From the NCBI GenBank assembly GCA_036005185.1, contig DASYQS010000059.1:80206-144205 (forward strand): a DNA stretch of 64,000 nt, given 5' to 3'. Position numbers and translations under genes: made by a program. This DNA comes from VBAU01 sp036005185 (lineage in GTDB: Bacteria; Bacteroidota; Bacteroidia; Chitinophagales; Chitinophagaceae). The notes below the pieces were generated by a model. It was given only the letters and a program-made list of their open reading frames with translations, made no database searches and was not told the origin of the DNA. Positions 1-9,328 of the stretch are shown here, one piece after another; the first letter of the stretch is position 1; every line of letters begins with the position of its first letter.

Positions 1-185
1 CTTGTCAGGCAAGGATTTTAGCAAATCTGTATTTTTTGTTTGTAAAACAATTTAATCTTTTGATTTCGCAAAACGCTTGATAAGACTGAGTTTCAGCGAT
101 ATAACCTCAAAAGCTTGCTGGTAAAGGCTTTGCAAGTGTTTATAATTATTTTGTGATAATCAGAATAAAATAATCTTTTGCACAC

Positions 186-491
186 TCAATTCACAGTTTG
201 CATAATAGTGCGAAATGCAATAAACTGATTTCCCCATTTCTCAAAAGATTTTTTACGAAGCAGCGGCGCGTAAATTTCAATATACTTTTTATAGCGCTCA
301 AAAGAAGAAATAAAATATTGTATAATGTAGGTGACGCCATCTGTTTCCTCCTCTTCAAGCAAACGAAAAAATTTGTAATCAGTAAAAAGACCTGTGGCCA
401 TTATCTCAGGTATGTGTTCACACTTTTGCCATTTCAACCATTCAGTTTCAATTTTTGGTTCAACTTTTATTGTAATGTTATAGACAAACAT
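186..491 (-). CDS. DUF4286 family protein
   Basis: A 101-residue cytosolic protein resembling the DUF4286 family, whose biochemical role is unknown. It opens with MFVYNITIKVE and contains the family-like stretch FTDYKFFRLLEEEE followed by TYIIQYF. The frame is open further upstream, but the ATG at 491 was chosen because the family begins directly with the MxxYNxT strand and the extra upstream residues overlap the end of the exonuclease gene. It lies 17 nt downstream of xth on the same strand, so the two are probably cotranscribed. There is no signal peptide or membrane segment. The family call is from memory of its N-terminal pattern and length. Confidence 0.7.
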   Translation of the reverse strand: MFVYNITIKVEPKIETEWLKWQKCEHIPEIMATGLFTDYKFFRLLEEEETDGVTYIIQYFISSFERYKKYIEIYAPLLRKKSFEKWGNQFIAFRTIMQTVN

Positions 492-508
492 GAAATAAGA
501 TGAGGTTA

Positions 509-1276
509 TTAAATTTTTAATTCCATGTAAACAGGGCAATGATCACTATGCATCACATTAGGGTAGATCTCAGCATCAGCAACTTTCTCTTTTAACGATT
601 CTGTTACATTTATATAGTCAATTCTCCAACCCTTATTACTTGCCCGTACGCCAGGGAAACGCTGACTCCACCAGCTATAGCGATGTGGCTCCGGATGATG
701 AATTCTAAATGTGTCAATCCAGCCATGATCAAAAAACTTATCCATCCATGCTCTTTCTTCTGGCAAAAAACCAGAAGTCTTTACATTTCCTTTTGGATTA
801 TGAATATCTATTTCTTTGTGAGCAATATTATAATCCCCACACAGAATTATTTTTGAATATTTTTTTCTTTGTTGGTTAAGATAATGGAAAAATTCATCTA
901 GCCAGGCATATTTAAATGTTTGTCGTTCTTCACCGGAAGTGCCCGATGGAAAATAGGCATTGATCAAATGCACATCACCAAAATCCAGTTGCAATACTCT
1001 TCCTTCATCATCACTTACTTTATGTCCTGTGCCATATTCAACATGATCAGGTTTTATTCTGCTAAACACGGCCACTCCGCTATAACCTTTTTTCTGAGCA
1101 CTGAACCAATAGTCGAGGTATCCCAGATCGTGAAAAGGTTTGTGGTCAACATTTTCTCTTTGGGCTTTTGTTTCCTGCAAGCAAATTAAATCGGCAGGGT
1201 CCGTTTTCAACCAATCTAAAAAGCCTTTATTGATAGCAGCACGCAAGCCATTCACATTGTAAGATATAATTCGCAT
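509..1276 (-). CDS. xth: Exodeoxyribonuclease III (AP endonuclease)
   Basis: A 255-residue exonuclease III/AP endonuclease of the endonuclease-exonuclease-phosphatase fold. It cuts DNA at abasic sites in base-excision repair and degrades one strand 3' to 5'. Visible motifs are SYNVNGLRA (about residue 5), LQETKA with the metal-binding Glu (35), NAYFPSG, CGDYNIAH with the catalytic Asp/Asn, and the C-terminal HSDHCPV with the catalytic Asp-His. The frame extends 11 codons upstream, but the ATG at 1276 gives the normal MRIISYNVNG start. Length is typical of the family. It precedes the DUF4286 gene and is divergent from the LOG gene. Confidence 0.95.
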   Translation of the reverse strand: MRIISYNVNGLRAAINKGFLDWLKTDPADLICLQETKAQRENVDHKPFHDLGYLDYWFSAQKKGYSGVAVFSRIKPDHVEYGTGHKVSDDEGRVLQLDFGDVHLINAYFPSGTSGEERQTFKYAWLDEFFHYLNQQRKKYSKIILCGDYNIAHKEIDIHNPKGNVKTSGFLPEERAWMDKFFDHGWIDTFRIHHPEPHRYSWWSQRFPGVRASNKGWRIDYINVTESLKEKVADAEIYPNVMHSDHCPVYMELKI

Positions 1277-1371
1277 GCACTCAAAGTTAAGGGACAGGAA
1301 ACAAGGCACAAGATGAAGATCAAGTAAACAGCAACTAAAATGTTTCTATTTTTAGTTGTAAATAAATATTC

Positions 1372-2109
1372 ATGGCATTGGAAAAAAATACACGCATCAT
1401 TCCACCAAAAGAGCATGTTTATCTGGAAGGCCCTAAGAGTCGCAGCTACGAATTGGCTTTTGCATGGAAAGTTTTTAAAGAATTTATCAAAGGCTTCAGA
1501 ACTCTTCATTTTGTTGGGCCTTGCATTACTGTTTTTGGTTCGGCAAGATTTAAAGAAAAGGATTTTTTTTACGATAAAGCAAGGCAATTCGGAAAGCGGA
1601 TTGCCGATATTGGTTTTACAACAATGACCGGTGGCGGACCAGGTATTATGGAAGCGGCTAATCGCGGCGCTTTTGAAAATGGAGGCACATCCGTAGGATG
1701 TAATATTCAATTGCCTTTTGAACAGAAAGCAAATCCCTATGTACATACATCTATTACATTCGAGCATTTTTTTGTGCGCAAAACAATGCTCACAAAATAC
1801 TCTTATGCCTTTATCATTATGCCTGGCGGCTTTGGAACTATGGATGAATTTTTTGAAACGATCACGCTGATACAAACAAAAACGATCACACAATTTCCAA
1901 TTGTGCTTTTCGGAAAAGATTATTACAAGGATCTGATGGAAACTATTGAAATAATGGCAAAACATGGAACAATAGCCACAGAAGACATGAAATTAGTATT
2001 GTTGACCGATGATATTGATGAAGCTATGCTGCACATTCACAATTACATCACCACAAACTATAAAGTGCAACCGCGTAAACGCTTATGGTGGCTGTTGGAG
2101 AAACGATGA
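1372..2109 (+). CDS. LOG family protein (cytokinin riboside 5'-monophosphate phosphoribohydrolase-like)
   Basis: A 245-residue Rossmann-fold protein of the LOG/TIGR00730 family. Characterised members release the base from nucleoside 5'-monophosphates. Both signature motifs are present: GGGPGIMEAANRGA at residues 87-100 and PGGFGTMDE at 151-159, which hold the phosphate-binding loop and catalytic residues. The N-terminal 45 residues extend beyond the minimal LOG core, as in long bacterial homologues. There is no signal peptide. It stands alone between divergent xth and a codirectional GH97 gene 54 bp downstream. The bacterial substrate cannot be inferred from sequence. Confidence 0.88.
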   Translation: MALEKNTRIIPPKEHVYLEGPKSRSYELAFAWKVFKEFIKGFRTLHFVGPCITVFGSARFKEKDFFYDKARQFGKRIADIGFTTMTGGGPGIMEAANRGAFENGGTSVGCNIQLPFEQKANPYVHTSITFEHFFVRKTMLTKYSYAFIIMPGGFGTMDEFFETITLIQTKTITQFPIVLFGKDYYKDLMETIEIMAKHGTIATEDMKLVLLTDDIDEAMLHIHNYITTNYKVQPRKRLWWLLEKR

Positions 2110-2163
2110 TCGAATGTGTATTCATTACACTAAACTTCCTATCTTCATCAAAAATTAATTGCT

Positions 2164-4296
2164 ATGTTCTTAAAGCGATCACTTGCTTTTATTTTTATCT
2201 TTTTCGTTTATAATGCTTATGCTAACGATAGCCTTTCTGTTTTTTCTCCCAATCACGCGATTCAGGTAACTATTAATCATCAGGCAGATGGACAGATCAA
2301 ATATGGAGTTTATTACAAGCAAAAATTCTTTATCAAGCCATCGTCTCTTGCCATGAAGTTAAAAAAACCTGATGTGCTGTTGAATAAATTTGATCTTATT
2401 AAAACTGATCAAAGGGAATTTAATGAAACATGGAAACCGGTTTGGGGTGAAGTAAGTAGCATAAAAAATAACTACAATGAGTTGACGCTGCAATTGAGAA
2501 GCAGATCTGATTCAATTTTATTAAATATTGTATTCCGTGCTTTTGATGATGGAGTAGGATTTCGCTATGAGTTTCCAAGTCAGAAAAAACTCAATCATTT
2601 TATTGTAACCGATGAGCTTACGCAATTTTGCGTCGGCGCCAATCATAGTGCATTTTGGATCCCCGGAGATTTCGATACCAACGAATTTCAATACAATCAT
2701 ACCAATTTGAGTGAAGTGGATGCTTCAAGCAGTGCGATGAGCCAGGAGATTTTTGCTAAAACTTTTTTCGACAAAAATGCGGTGCAAACACCCCTGATGA
2801 TGAAATCTGCAGATGGCTTGTACATTAATATTCATGAAGCGGCCTTGGTGAATTATCCGGCAATGGATCTTGTAATTGATAAATCAACGTTCACTTTCAC
2901 CTCACATCTTGTTCCTGATGCGGTAGGCAATATGGCTTATTTACAAACACCAACTCGCACTCCTTGGAGAACGATTGTTGTCAGCGATAAAGCTCCTGAA
3001 ATTCTTTCTTCAAAACTGATCTTGAATTTGAATGAGCCTTCAAAAATTGCAGATCCTTCCTGGATCAAACCGCAAAAATTTGTCGGTGTTTGGTGGGAGA
3101 TGCATATTGGAAAATCAAGCTGGGATTATTCCGGCGGACAAGTTGGCTCTCAGCAGGCAACTAAAGTGCCTCATGGCGCTAATACAGCCAACGTGAAAAA
3201 ATATATTGACTTTGCTGCTAAATATGGGTTTGATGGCGTATTGGTCGAAGGATGGAACACCGGTTGGGAAGATTGGTTTGGCGAGTGGAAAGAAGATGTT
3301 TTTGATTTTGTTACTCCCTATCCCGATTATAATATCGATGAGCTAACGGCGTATGCAAAATCAAAGGGAGTTAAAATCATTTGTCACCACGAAACCTCTG
3401 CATCAGTTACAAACTATGAACGCTGGATGGATACAGCTTACCGCTTCATGTTGAATCACAATATGAATTCGGTAAAGACTGGTTACGTGGGCCACATTAT
3501 TCCAAGAGGTGAGCATCATGATGGGCAATGGATGATCAATCATTATGTAAGAGTAGCAAATAAAACAGCTCAATATAAAATTATGGTTGACATGCATGAA
3601 CCGGTTCGCCCTACAGGCTTACAAAGAACTTATCCTAACTGGCTGGCCTGTGAAGCAGCAAGAGGCAATGAATTCAATGCATGGAGTGTGGGCAATCATC
3701 CTGATCATGAAACTATTTTGCCATTTACAAGATTGATGGGAGGACCCATGGATTATACACCGGGGCTGTTTAGAATAAAATTGAATCAATTCAATCCTGA
3801 TAAGAAAGAGCAAATCCATACTACGCTTACTAAACAACTGGCTTTGTATGTTACCATGTATAGTCCTTTGCAAATGGCAGCTGATCTTCCGGAAAATTAT
3901 GAAGCGCATTTGGATGCCTTCCAATTCATTCAAGATGTGGCTGTGGATTGGGACGATACAAGAATTTTGGATGCAGAGCCGGGTGATTATATTATTGAGG
4001 CAAGAAAGGCAAAAGGAGAGGATAGCTGGTTTATGGGCGCTATCACCGATGAAAATGCCAGAACCTTTACCGAAATATTGAGTTTTTTGAATGACGGACA
4101 AAAATATTTAGCTACCATTTATCGGGATGCTGATAATGCCGATTGGCAAAGCAATCCGGAAGCATATACGATCGAAAGATTTATTGTAAGCAGCAAAACA
4201 AAATTGAGATTGAAACTTGCTCCTGGCGGCGGCACAGCAATCAGTTTAATACCTACAGGTCCAGACAAGCTAAAGCAGTATAAAATGTATAAATAG
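2164..4296 (+). CDS. Glycoside hydrolase family 97 (alpha-glucosidase/alpha-galactosidase type)
   Basis: A 710-residue exported glycosidase. It has a signal peptide (about residues 1-20, ending AYA), a GH97 N-terminal beta-sandwich, a catalytic barrel and a C-terminal beta domain. Typical GH97 text includes WWEMHIGKSSWDY, FDGVLVEGWNTGWE, VDMHEPVRPTGLQRTYPN and CEAARGNEF. In this family inverting alpha-glucosidases such as SusB use Glu bases, whereas retaining alpha-galactosidases use an Asp nucleophile. The Glu at 479 (DMHE) and Glu 497 (CEAARG) favour the inverting SusB-like class, as inference. It is probably periplasmic. No SusC/D genes are nearby, so it is not part of a visible polysaccharide-utilisation locus. 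Confidence 0.92.
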   Translation: MFLKRSLAFIFIFFVYNAYANDSLSVFSPNHAIQVTINHQADGQIKYGVYYKQKFFIKPSSLAMKLKKPDVLLNKFDLIKTDQREFNETWKPVWGEVSSIKNNYNELTLQLRSRSDSILLNIVFRAFDDGVGFRYEFPSQKKLNHFIVTDELTQFCVGANHSAFWIPGDFDTNEFQYNHTNLSEVDASSSAMSQEIFAKTFFDKNAVQTPLMMKSADGLYINIHEAALVNYPAMDLVIDKSTFTFTSHLVPDAVGNMAYLQTPTRTPWRTIVVSDKAPEILSSKLILNLNEPSKIADPSWIKPQKFVGVWWEMHIGKSSWDYSGGQVGSQQATKVPHGANTANVKKYIDFAAKYGFDGVLVEGWNTGWEDWFGEWKEDVFDFVTPYPDYNIDELTAYAKSKGVKIICHHETSASVTNYERWMDTAYRFMLNHNMNSVKTGYVGHIIPRGEHHDGQWMINHYVRVANKTAQYKIMVDMHEPVRPTGLQRTYPNWLACEAARGNEFNAWSVGNHPDHETILPFTRLMGGPMDYTPGLFRIKLNQFNPDKKEQIHTTLTKQLALYVTMYSPLQMAADLPENYEAHLDAFQFIQDVAVDWDDTRILDAEPGDYIIEARKAKGEDSWFMGAITDENARTFTEILSFLNDGQKYLATIYRDADNADWQSNPEAYTIERFIVSSKTKLRLKLAPGGGTAISLIPTGPDKLKQYKMYK

Positions 4297-4324
4297 ATTT
4301 TTGTGACCAGCAAGATGAATTCCT

Positions 4325-4377
4325 TGCCTGCCTGTAGGCAGATATTAAGCTTTCGTTGCCTGACTACTGTCAGGCAG
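4325..4377. repeat. Two GCCTGCC-type palindromes
   Basis: Two short inverted repeats lie between the GH97 and MFS genes: CTGCCT/AGGCAG (4328-4333 and 4336-4341) and TGCCTG/CAGGCA (4357-4362 and 4371-4376). Both share the CTGCCTG core with palindromes at 8505-8531 (inside murF-alr) and 12810-12829 (upstream of gldF), suggesting one dispersed palindromic family. Neither is followed by a T-run, so they are poor terminators. Confidence 0.6.
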
Positions 4378-4451
4378 GAGTCACTCACTTACACGCCTGT
4401 ACTGCTGTACGGCAATACAGGGTTTTGTAATTCTATTCAACAAATATTTCA

Positions 4452-4473
4452 GAGGCGCAAAATTCTGCGCCTC
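4452..4473. repeat. GC-rich perfect hairpin upstream of MFS gene
   Basis: Perfect 8-bp arms GAGGCGCA and TGCGCCTC enclose a 6-nt AT loop, about 30 bp before the MFS start. There is no T-run on either side. It may be a dispersed palindromic element or a structured leader. Confidence 0.5.
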
Positions 4474-4502
4474 CACAATATTTTAGATCTGAGCTAGTTC
4501 GC

Positions 4503-5702
4503 ATGATCAAAAACATTTCTTCATTCATAAAACTCAAACCTGTATTAGCCGTTGGATTTCTGTTTTCATCATCCAGTCTTTTATTTGGCACATGGGTGGC
4601 TTCTATTCCAGGAATTAAATACAGATTGGGGTTTACAGATGCAAGCCTCGGGCTTTCATTATTGCTTTCACCTTTGGGTGCATTAACGGGCGTTGCTCTT
4701 TCAACAAGAATTTTTAGCAAACTTCCTGTGGGCAAATGGATGATCGCTGGCTATCTTACACTTTGCATCATCATGATCTTGCAGATAAATTCGGTAAATC
4801 GCATTATGTTCTGGATATGCTTGTACTCATTTGGCATGATGAGCTTTTTAAATGGGGTATCAGTAAACACTACAGTAGGGTTTTTAGAAAAAAAATACAA
4901 CCGGCGAATGATGAGCACTTGTCATGGCATGTATAGCCTTGGGGGAGGGGTGAGTGCAGCCCTTGCAACCATTTTTTTTGCTTTGCATCTTCAATCAGGT
5001 TTACAAATTATTTTAGTGGCATTATTTATTTGTACTGTAGTTTTTTTCAACCGGAGACATTTACTTTCCAATAGCCAGATCATTCATTCGGGTTCAGGAA
5101 TAAAACTGCCATCGCTGTCGATTTTAAGTATTTCATTTATATGCATGGTCATCTTTATGTCAGAGGGCTGTGTAGCCGATTGGAGCGCTATTTATTTAAG
5201 AGAGTCGTTACATGGCTCTAAAGAAATCATGGGGCTTGGTTATGCAGGTTTTTCCGCTGCCATGACCATCGGAAGATTGAATGGGGATGATATCATTACA
5301 AAATTTGGAAGTAAGAACGTAGTGATAACAGGAGCTTTACTTGCTGCAACAGGATTTTCGATTGTAGTGCTGGCGCCAATTGTTTCCGTTGCCATTGCAG
5401 GTTATATTTTGATAGGGTTTGGCTGCTGTTGTATTGTGCCGGTTTTGTTCAGTGCTTCCGCTACTATTCCCGGTGTAAGCGCTGTAGAAGGTTTTGCCAT
5501 GGTAACCACAGGGGGTTTAATTGGCTTTTTAACAGGGCCATCGCTGATCGGCTTTATCTCCGAAAAAGTAAATCTCTCGACAGGCTTGTCCTTATTAATT
5601 TTGCTCATGCTTACGGCAGCCGTTGTAGCTTGGAAAAATCGGTTTTTAGCAAATAAAAAATCTTTGACAACAGAAGTACAATACGATGAACAGATCTATT
5701 GA
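4503..5702 (+). CDS. MFS transporter
   Basis: A 399-residue inner-membrane protein with about 12 hydrophobic segments in two halves, consistent with a major facilitator superfamily permease. The spacing and the SIPGIKYRLGFTDASLGL stretch after the first helix resemble the YbjJ-like branch, whose substrates are not established. An acidic residue and FMSEG lie in the middle helix that opens the second half. The start is the first ATG, followed by a short basic N-terminus before helix 1. The 3' end overlaps the HAD phosphatase gene by 17 bp, so the two are cotranslated. The substrate is unknown; a sugar or small metabolite linked to the HAD enzyme is only inference. Confidence 0.85.
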   Translation: MIKNISSFIKLKPVLAVGFLFSSSSLLFGTWVASIPGIKYRLGFTDASLGLSLLLSPLGALTGVALSTRIFSKLPVGKWMIAGYLTLCIIMILQINSVNRIMFWICLYSFGMMSFLNGVSVNTTVGFLEKKYNRRMMSTCHGMYSLGGGVSAALATIFFALHLQSGLQIILVALFICTVVFFNRRHLLSNSQIIHSGSGIKLPSLSILSISFICMVIFMSEGCVADWSAIYLRESLHGSKEIMGLGYAGFSAAMTIGRLNGDDIITKFGSKNVVITGALLAATGFSIVVLAPIVSVAIAGYILIGFGCCCIVPVLFSASATIPGVSAVEGFAMVTTGGLIGFLTGPSLIGFISEKVNLSTGLSLLILLMLTAAVVAWKNRFLANKKSLTTEVQYDEQIY

Positions 5703-6306
5703 AGCAATCATTTTTGATTTAGGTGGCGTACTCATTGACTGGAACCCACGCTATGTTTACAGGAAAATTTTCAAGACTGAAGAAGAGGTCGAATGGTTTC
5801 TTGAAAATGTCACTACTCTCGAATGGAATGAGAACCAGGATGCGGGTTTTCCTCTTCATAAGGCAACGGAAGAATTAATTGCCAAGCATCCCGAATGGGA
5901 ACCCGAGATAAAAGCATATTATGGGCGGTGGATTGAAATGCTGGGTGATGCTATTCATGAAACTGTGGAAATTTTGCAAGGCTTAAAACAAACAAGCAAG
6001 TACAAATTATATGCACTCACCAACTGGAGCGCTGAAACTTTTCCTCATGCATTGGAGCGCTTTGAATTCTTCAAATTGTTTGATGGTGTTGTAGTAAGTG
6101 GAGAAGAAAAAATGCGAAAGCCTTTTCCTGAGTTCTATCAGCGGTTACTTAGCAAGTTTAACCTAAAACCTTCCGAAGCTTTGTTTATTGATGATAATTT
6201 ACGCAATGTAAAAGCAGCCGAACAAATAGGAATAAAAGGCATTTTTTTTCAATCGCCTGCCCAATTGAAGAAGGATTTACGAGCATTAAATATTATGTTT
6301 GAGTAA
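5686..6306 (+). CDS. HAD-IA family hydrolase (YihX-like phosphatase)
   Basis: A 206-residue cytosolic HAD superfamily hydrolase. Motif I is FDLGGVLIDWNP (nucleophile Asp 11, with a Gly at +2 as in YihX-type enzymes), motif II is ALTNWS, the motif III Lys is in RKPFPEFY, and motif IV is FIDDNLRNV. E. coli YihX is an alpha-D-glucose-1-phosphatase; this closest named relative is suggested by motif and length only. The gene overlaps the MFS gene by 17 bp upstream and ends 13 bp before the RDD gene start, giving a tight three-gene unit. Confidence 0.88.
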   Translation: MNRSIEAIIFDLGGVLIDWNPRYVYRKIFKTEEEVEWFLENVTTLEWNENQDAGFPLHKATEELIAKHPEWEPEIKAYYGRWIEMLGDAIHETVEILQGLKQTSKYKLYALTNWSAETFPHALERFEFFKLFDGVVVSGEEKMRKPFPEFYQRLLSKFNLKPSEALFIDDNLRNVKAAEQIGIKGIFFQSPAQLKKDLRALNIMFE

Positions 6307-6319
6307 CAAACTCTATTTT

Positions 6320-6814
6320 ATGGAAGATCAAAACATAAACATTGAGCAGGAAACTGGCCTGGCTGAGGAATTAGGCTCTTATATACAATATAATCGGGCG
6401 TCAACAATCCAGAGGTTTCTTAACTACCTGATCGATAATTTGCTCATGCGGTTTGGTCTTAGTTTTTTAACAGGAACATTAGTTGGCCTTTTTTTAGCAG
6501 CTTTTTTTCCTGATTACGCGGCAAAGATATCCTATGATGAATCTAAATTTGATCTTCTCGTGATAGGTTATCTTATAGCAATCGTGAACTATTTAGTTTA
6601 TTATACCTTCTGCGAAAAAGTTTTTAAAGGTTATACTTTAGGCAAACTCATAACAGGTACAAGAGCTATTCGCGATGATGGAGCCGAGCTGAAATTTAAA
6701 GATGCTATTTTAAGATCCCTTTCCCGCCTTGTTCCCCTCGAACCTTTGAGTGGTTTTGGCTACCGCCCATGGCATGATAGCTGGACAAATACTACGGTCA
6801 TAAAAGCCAGGTAA
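6320..6814 (+). CDS. RDD family membrane protein
   Basis: A 164-residue membrane protein with an RDD domain. The signature region is QRFLNYLIDNLL (variant of the R-D-D motif), followed by hydrophobic helices GLSFLTGTLVGLFLAAFF and LLVIGYLIAIVNYLVYYTF, then the conserved FKGYTLGKLITGTR block. Function is unknown; some RDD proteins have been linked to ion exchange. The frame is open 7 codons further upstream within the HAD stop region, but the ATG at 6320 is preferred because it follows the HAD stop. Last gene of the MFS-HAD-RDD unit. Confidence 0.85.
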   Translation: MEDQNINIEQETGLAEELGSYIQYNRASTIQRFLNYLIDNLLMRFGLSFLTGTLVGLFLAAFFPDYAAKISYDESKFDLLVIGYLIAIVNYLVYYTFCEKVFKGYTLGKLITGTRAIRDDGAELKFKDAILRSLSRLVPLEPLSGFGYRPWHDSWTNTTVIKAR

Positions 6815-6844
6815 TTTTTAAGCAAATCAAAATTGAATTTCGAT

Positions 6845-9328
6845 CTACTCTTCAAAATACACTCTCTTTACTCTTTGCGAAATGCCGGTCATGATTTCAT
6901 AAGGTATCGTATCAGCCCATTCTGCCATTTGCTCAATAGGTAATTCATTTCCAAAAACAATCACCTCATCGCCTTCTTTTACATTTGGAATATCCGTCAC
7001 ATCTATCATAGTCATATCCATGCATACTGTTCCAATAACAGGGGCCAGTTGGCCATTCACCAGCATTTTTCCAACACCATCTCCTAAAAAACGTGAATAA
7101 CCGTCGGCATAGCCAATGCGAATAGTAGCAATTACGGAATCCCTATTCACTATTCCTTTTCGGTTATAGCTTACAGACTCACCCGTTTTCAAATGTTTGA
7201 TTTGTGCAATGGTTGATTTTAAAGTGGCTACTGTTTGCAGCTCAAGCGAATTTGTATTAGCAGCATCTACGCCATACATTCCAATCCCTAACCTCACCAT
7301 ATCCATTTGTAAAAGCGGATGACGAATAATAGCCGCAGAATTTGCGATGTGTTTTATGAATGAGTAACCGAGTATTTTTTTCAACTCCTCACTTGCCTCA
7401 ATAAATTTTTTATGCTGCTGCAAAGTAAATTCATCCTGAGTCGGATCTTCACTAGCTGCCAAATGAGAAAAAACAGATTTTACTCTAAAAGAATTCGTTT
7501 CGTTCAATGCATCGCCAAGATTTTTTATTGCGGTGACATCGAAACCAAGCCTGTTCATCCCGGTTTCAACTTCAATATGAATAGGATAATACTGAAGACC
7601 AGATTGTTTTAAGTATGAATCGAATTGTTGCAATATTTCAAAAGAATAAATATCAGGCTCAAGATTATTTTCAACAATGGCATCAAACGTTGACTCTTCA
7701 GGGTTCATGATCATAACCGGGAGGTTAATTCCCGCCTTTCGCAACTCTACTCCTTCATCTGCATATGCTACACCCAGATAATCCACTTTATGATACTGAA
7801 GAATACCGGCTATTTCTGCGCCGCCACTTCCATAGGCAAATGCCTTTACCATGGCCATTATCTTGGTTGAGGGATGTAAAAATTTTTGGTGCTCTTTCAG
7901 ATTATGAACAAGGGCATTCAGATTTATTTCTAAAACTGTTTGATGAACTTTTTGTTCTAGGGCGTGAGCGATCTTCTCAAACTCGAATACCCTGGCTCCT
8001 TTAATTAAAATGGTTTCTTCTTTAAATTGTGAAGAACGAAATTGATGAAGGAAATCTTCGGTTGAGTTATAGAACTGATAAACCGCTTTATTATCACTTT
8101 TTAAATAGGTGCCAATGTTTTTTCCAATGCCAATTACTTTATTAATATGATGATTGTGAAGCAATGCCGAAATTTCATCATATAGTTTTTCTTCTTTTAA
8201 CCCTGTTTGTAAAAAATCAGAAAGAATTACTGTTCGTTTTGTGCCAGCGCTTTGCTGATCAAGAAAATTTAATGCTATAGTCAATGAGCTCAGATCTGCA
8301 CTATAACTGTCATTAATAATCGAGCAGTGATTAATTGCTTTTTTTAATTCTAACCGCATGCTTACAGCTTGTAATTGCTGCATTTTTTCTTGTATGTATG
8401 ATCGTTCTATTCCAGCTACTAGCATTAGACTGCAACAAGTGACAGCATTTTCAATTGATGCTTCATCAATGAAAGGAATTGAAAAGTTTAAGGTGTCGAG
8501 TTTAAAGCCTGCCTGCCGGCCAGGCAGGCTTAAGGTTATTTCAGAATGTGAGTTTTTTCTTTCAACAGAAACAACTTCCAAATCAGAGCTTTTATTTTTA
8601 CCCCAGAAGAAATTGTTCGTTCCTACTTTTACCATTTGCCTTGTTATCCAGGCGTCATCACCCTTAGCAATAACTTTGCTTGCATGCGTAAATAGTTTTA
8701 GTTTTTCAGTCAGCTTTTCTTCGCGGTTTATAAAGTTCTCGCTGTGTGCTTCACCTATATTTGTAAGAATGCCTATTGTGGGCTGAATGATCTTTTCCAA
8801 TTTTTCCATTTCTCCGGGCTCTGAAATGCCCGCTTCAAATATAGCCAGCTCGTGATGCTCATTTATTTGCCATACACTTAACGGAACTCCCAGCTGTGAA
8901 TTATAACTTTTAGGACTGCGTACGATATTGAATTTTTCATGAAGCAATTGATACAGCCACTCCTTTACAATTGTTTTACCATTGCTGCCGGTAATTCCAA
9001 TAACAGGTATGCTAAATCGTTTTCGATGAAAAGCAGCCAGCCTTTGTAATGCTTCAAGAGTGTCTCTAACCAAAAGAAAACCTGCCTCGGGAAAATCGGA
9101 TAGGTTTATATTATCGCTTACTACAAAATTTCTTACGCCTTTATTATATAATTCGGAAATAAATTGATGACCATTACGACGGGGACCTTTTAAAGCAAAA
9201 AATAATGAAAGGGAAGGAGAGTAAACTTTTCGACTGTCAATCAATAAATGCTCAATGCTGGGCCCCTCGTAAATTTGTAAAATTCGGCCATCAATAACAA
9301 CGGAAATATTTTTTAAATTATACTCCAT
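6845..9328 (-). CDS. murF-alr: Bifunctional UDP-MurNAc-tripeptide:D-Ala-D-Ala ligase / alanine racemase
   Basis: An 827-residue fusion characteristic of Bacteroidota. Residues 1 to about 450 are a MurF Mur-ligase with ATP loop GITGSNGKTIVKEW, joining D-Ala-D-Ala to the peptidoglycan precursor. The rest is a PLP-dependent alanine racemase, with the PLP lysine in MAMVKAFAYGSGG, GMNRLGFD, and the C-terminal SYNRKGIV tyrosine, making the D-Ala used upstream. The ATG at 9328 was chosen because it gives MEYNLKNISVVIDGR and overlaps the terC 3' end by 11 bp. About residues 267-274 (SLPGRQAG) are encoded by a palindromic repeat inserted in frame, probably in a surface loop of the MurF half. Confidence 0.95.
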   Translation of the reverse strand: MEYNLKNISVVIDGRILQIYEGPSIEHLLIDSRKVYSPSLSLFFALKGPRRNGHQFISELYNKGVRNFVVSDNINLSDFPEAGFLLVRDTLEALQRLAAFHRKRFSIPVIGITGSNGKTIVKEWLYQLLHEKFNIVRSPKSYNSQLGVPLSVWQINEHHELAIFEAGISEPGEMEKLEKIIQPTIGILTNIGEAHSENFINREEKLTEKLKLFTHASKVIAKGDDAWITRQMVKVGTNNFFWGKNKSSDLEVVSVERKNSHSEITLSLPGRQAGFKLDTLNFSIPFIDEASIENAVTCCSLMLVAGIERSYIQEKMQQLQAVSMRLELKKAINHCSIINDSYSADLSSLTIALNFLDQQSAGTKRTVILSDFLQTGLKEEKLYDEISALLHNHHINKVIGIGKNIGTYLKSDNKAVYQFYNSTEDFLHQFRSSQFKEETILIKGARVFEFEKIAHALEQKVHQTVLEINLNALVHNLKEHQKFLHPSTKIMAMVKAFAYGSGGAEIAGILQYHKVDYLGVAYADEGVELRKAGINLPVMIMNPEESTFDAIVENNLEPDIYSFEILQQFDSYLKQSGLQYYPIHIEVETGMNRLGFDVTAIKNLGDALNETNSFRVKSVFSHLAASEDPTQDEFTLQQHKKFIEASEELKKILGYSFIKHIANSAAIIRHPLLQMDMVRLGIGMYGVDAANTNSLELQTVATLKSTIAQIKHLKTGESVSYNRKGIVNRDSVIATIRIGYADGYSRFLGDGVGKMLVNGQLAPVIGTVCMDMTMIDVTDIPNVKEGDEVIVFGNELPIEQMAEWADTIPYEIMTGISQRVKRVYFEE
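8505..8531. repeat. GCCTGCCTG palindrome inserted inside murF-alr
   Basis: Arms AGCCTGCCTG (8506-8515) and CAGGCAGGCT (8521-8530) flank a 5-nt centre; one further A-T pair extends it. It is the longest member of the family also seen at 4325-4377 and 12810-12829. Here it is translated in frame as SLPGRQAG, so the insertion kept the essential murF-alr gene open. Confidence 0.8.

Noticed and set aside
1..185. Possible tail of a gene at the window start
   Set aside because: Short open stretches exist in two plus frames but none has recognisable protein text, so no call is made.
198..503. Plus-strand frame of 101 codons opposite the DUF4286 gene
   Set aside because: No family features; the minus-strand frame has recognisable family text and a close operon partner.
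1252..1965. 237-codon minus-strand frame over the LOG gene
   Set aside because: Low-complexity, Cys/Phe-rich shadow of a gene with both LOG signature motifs.
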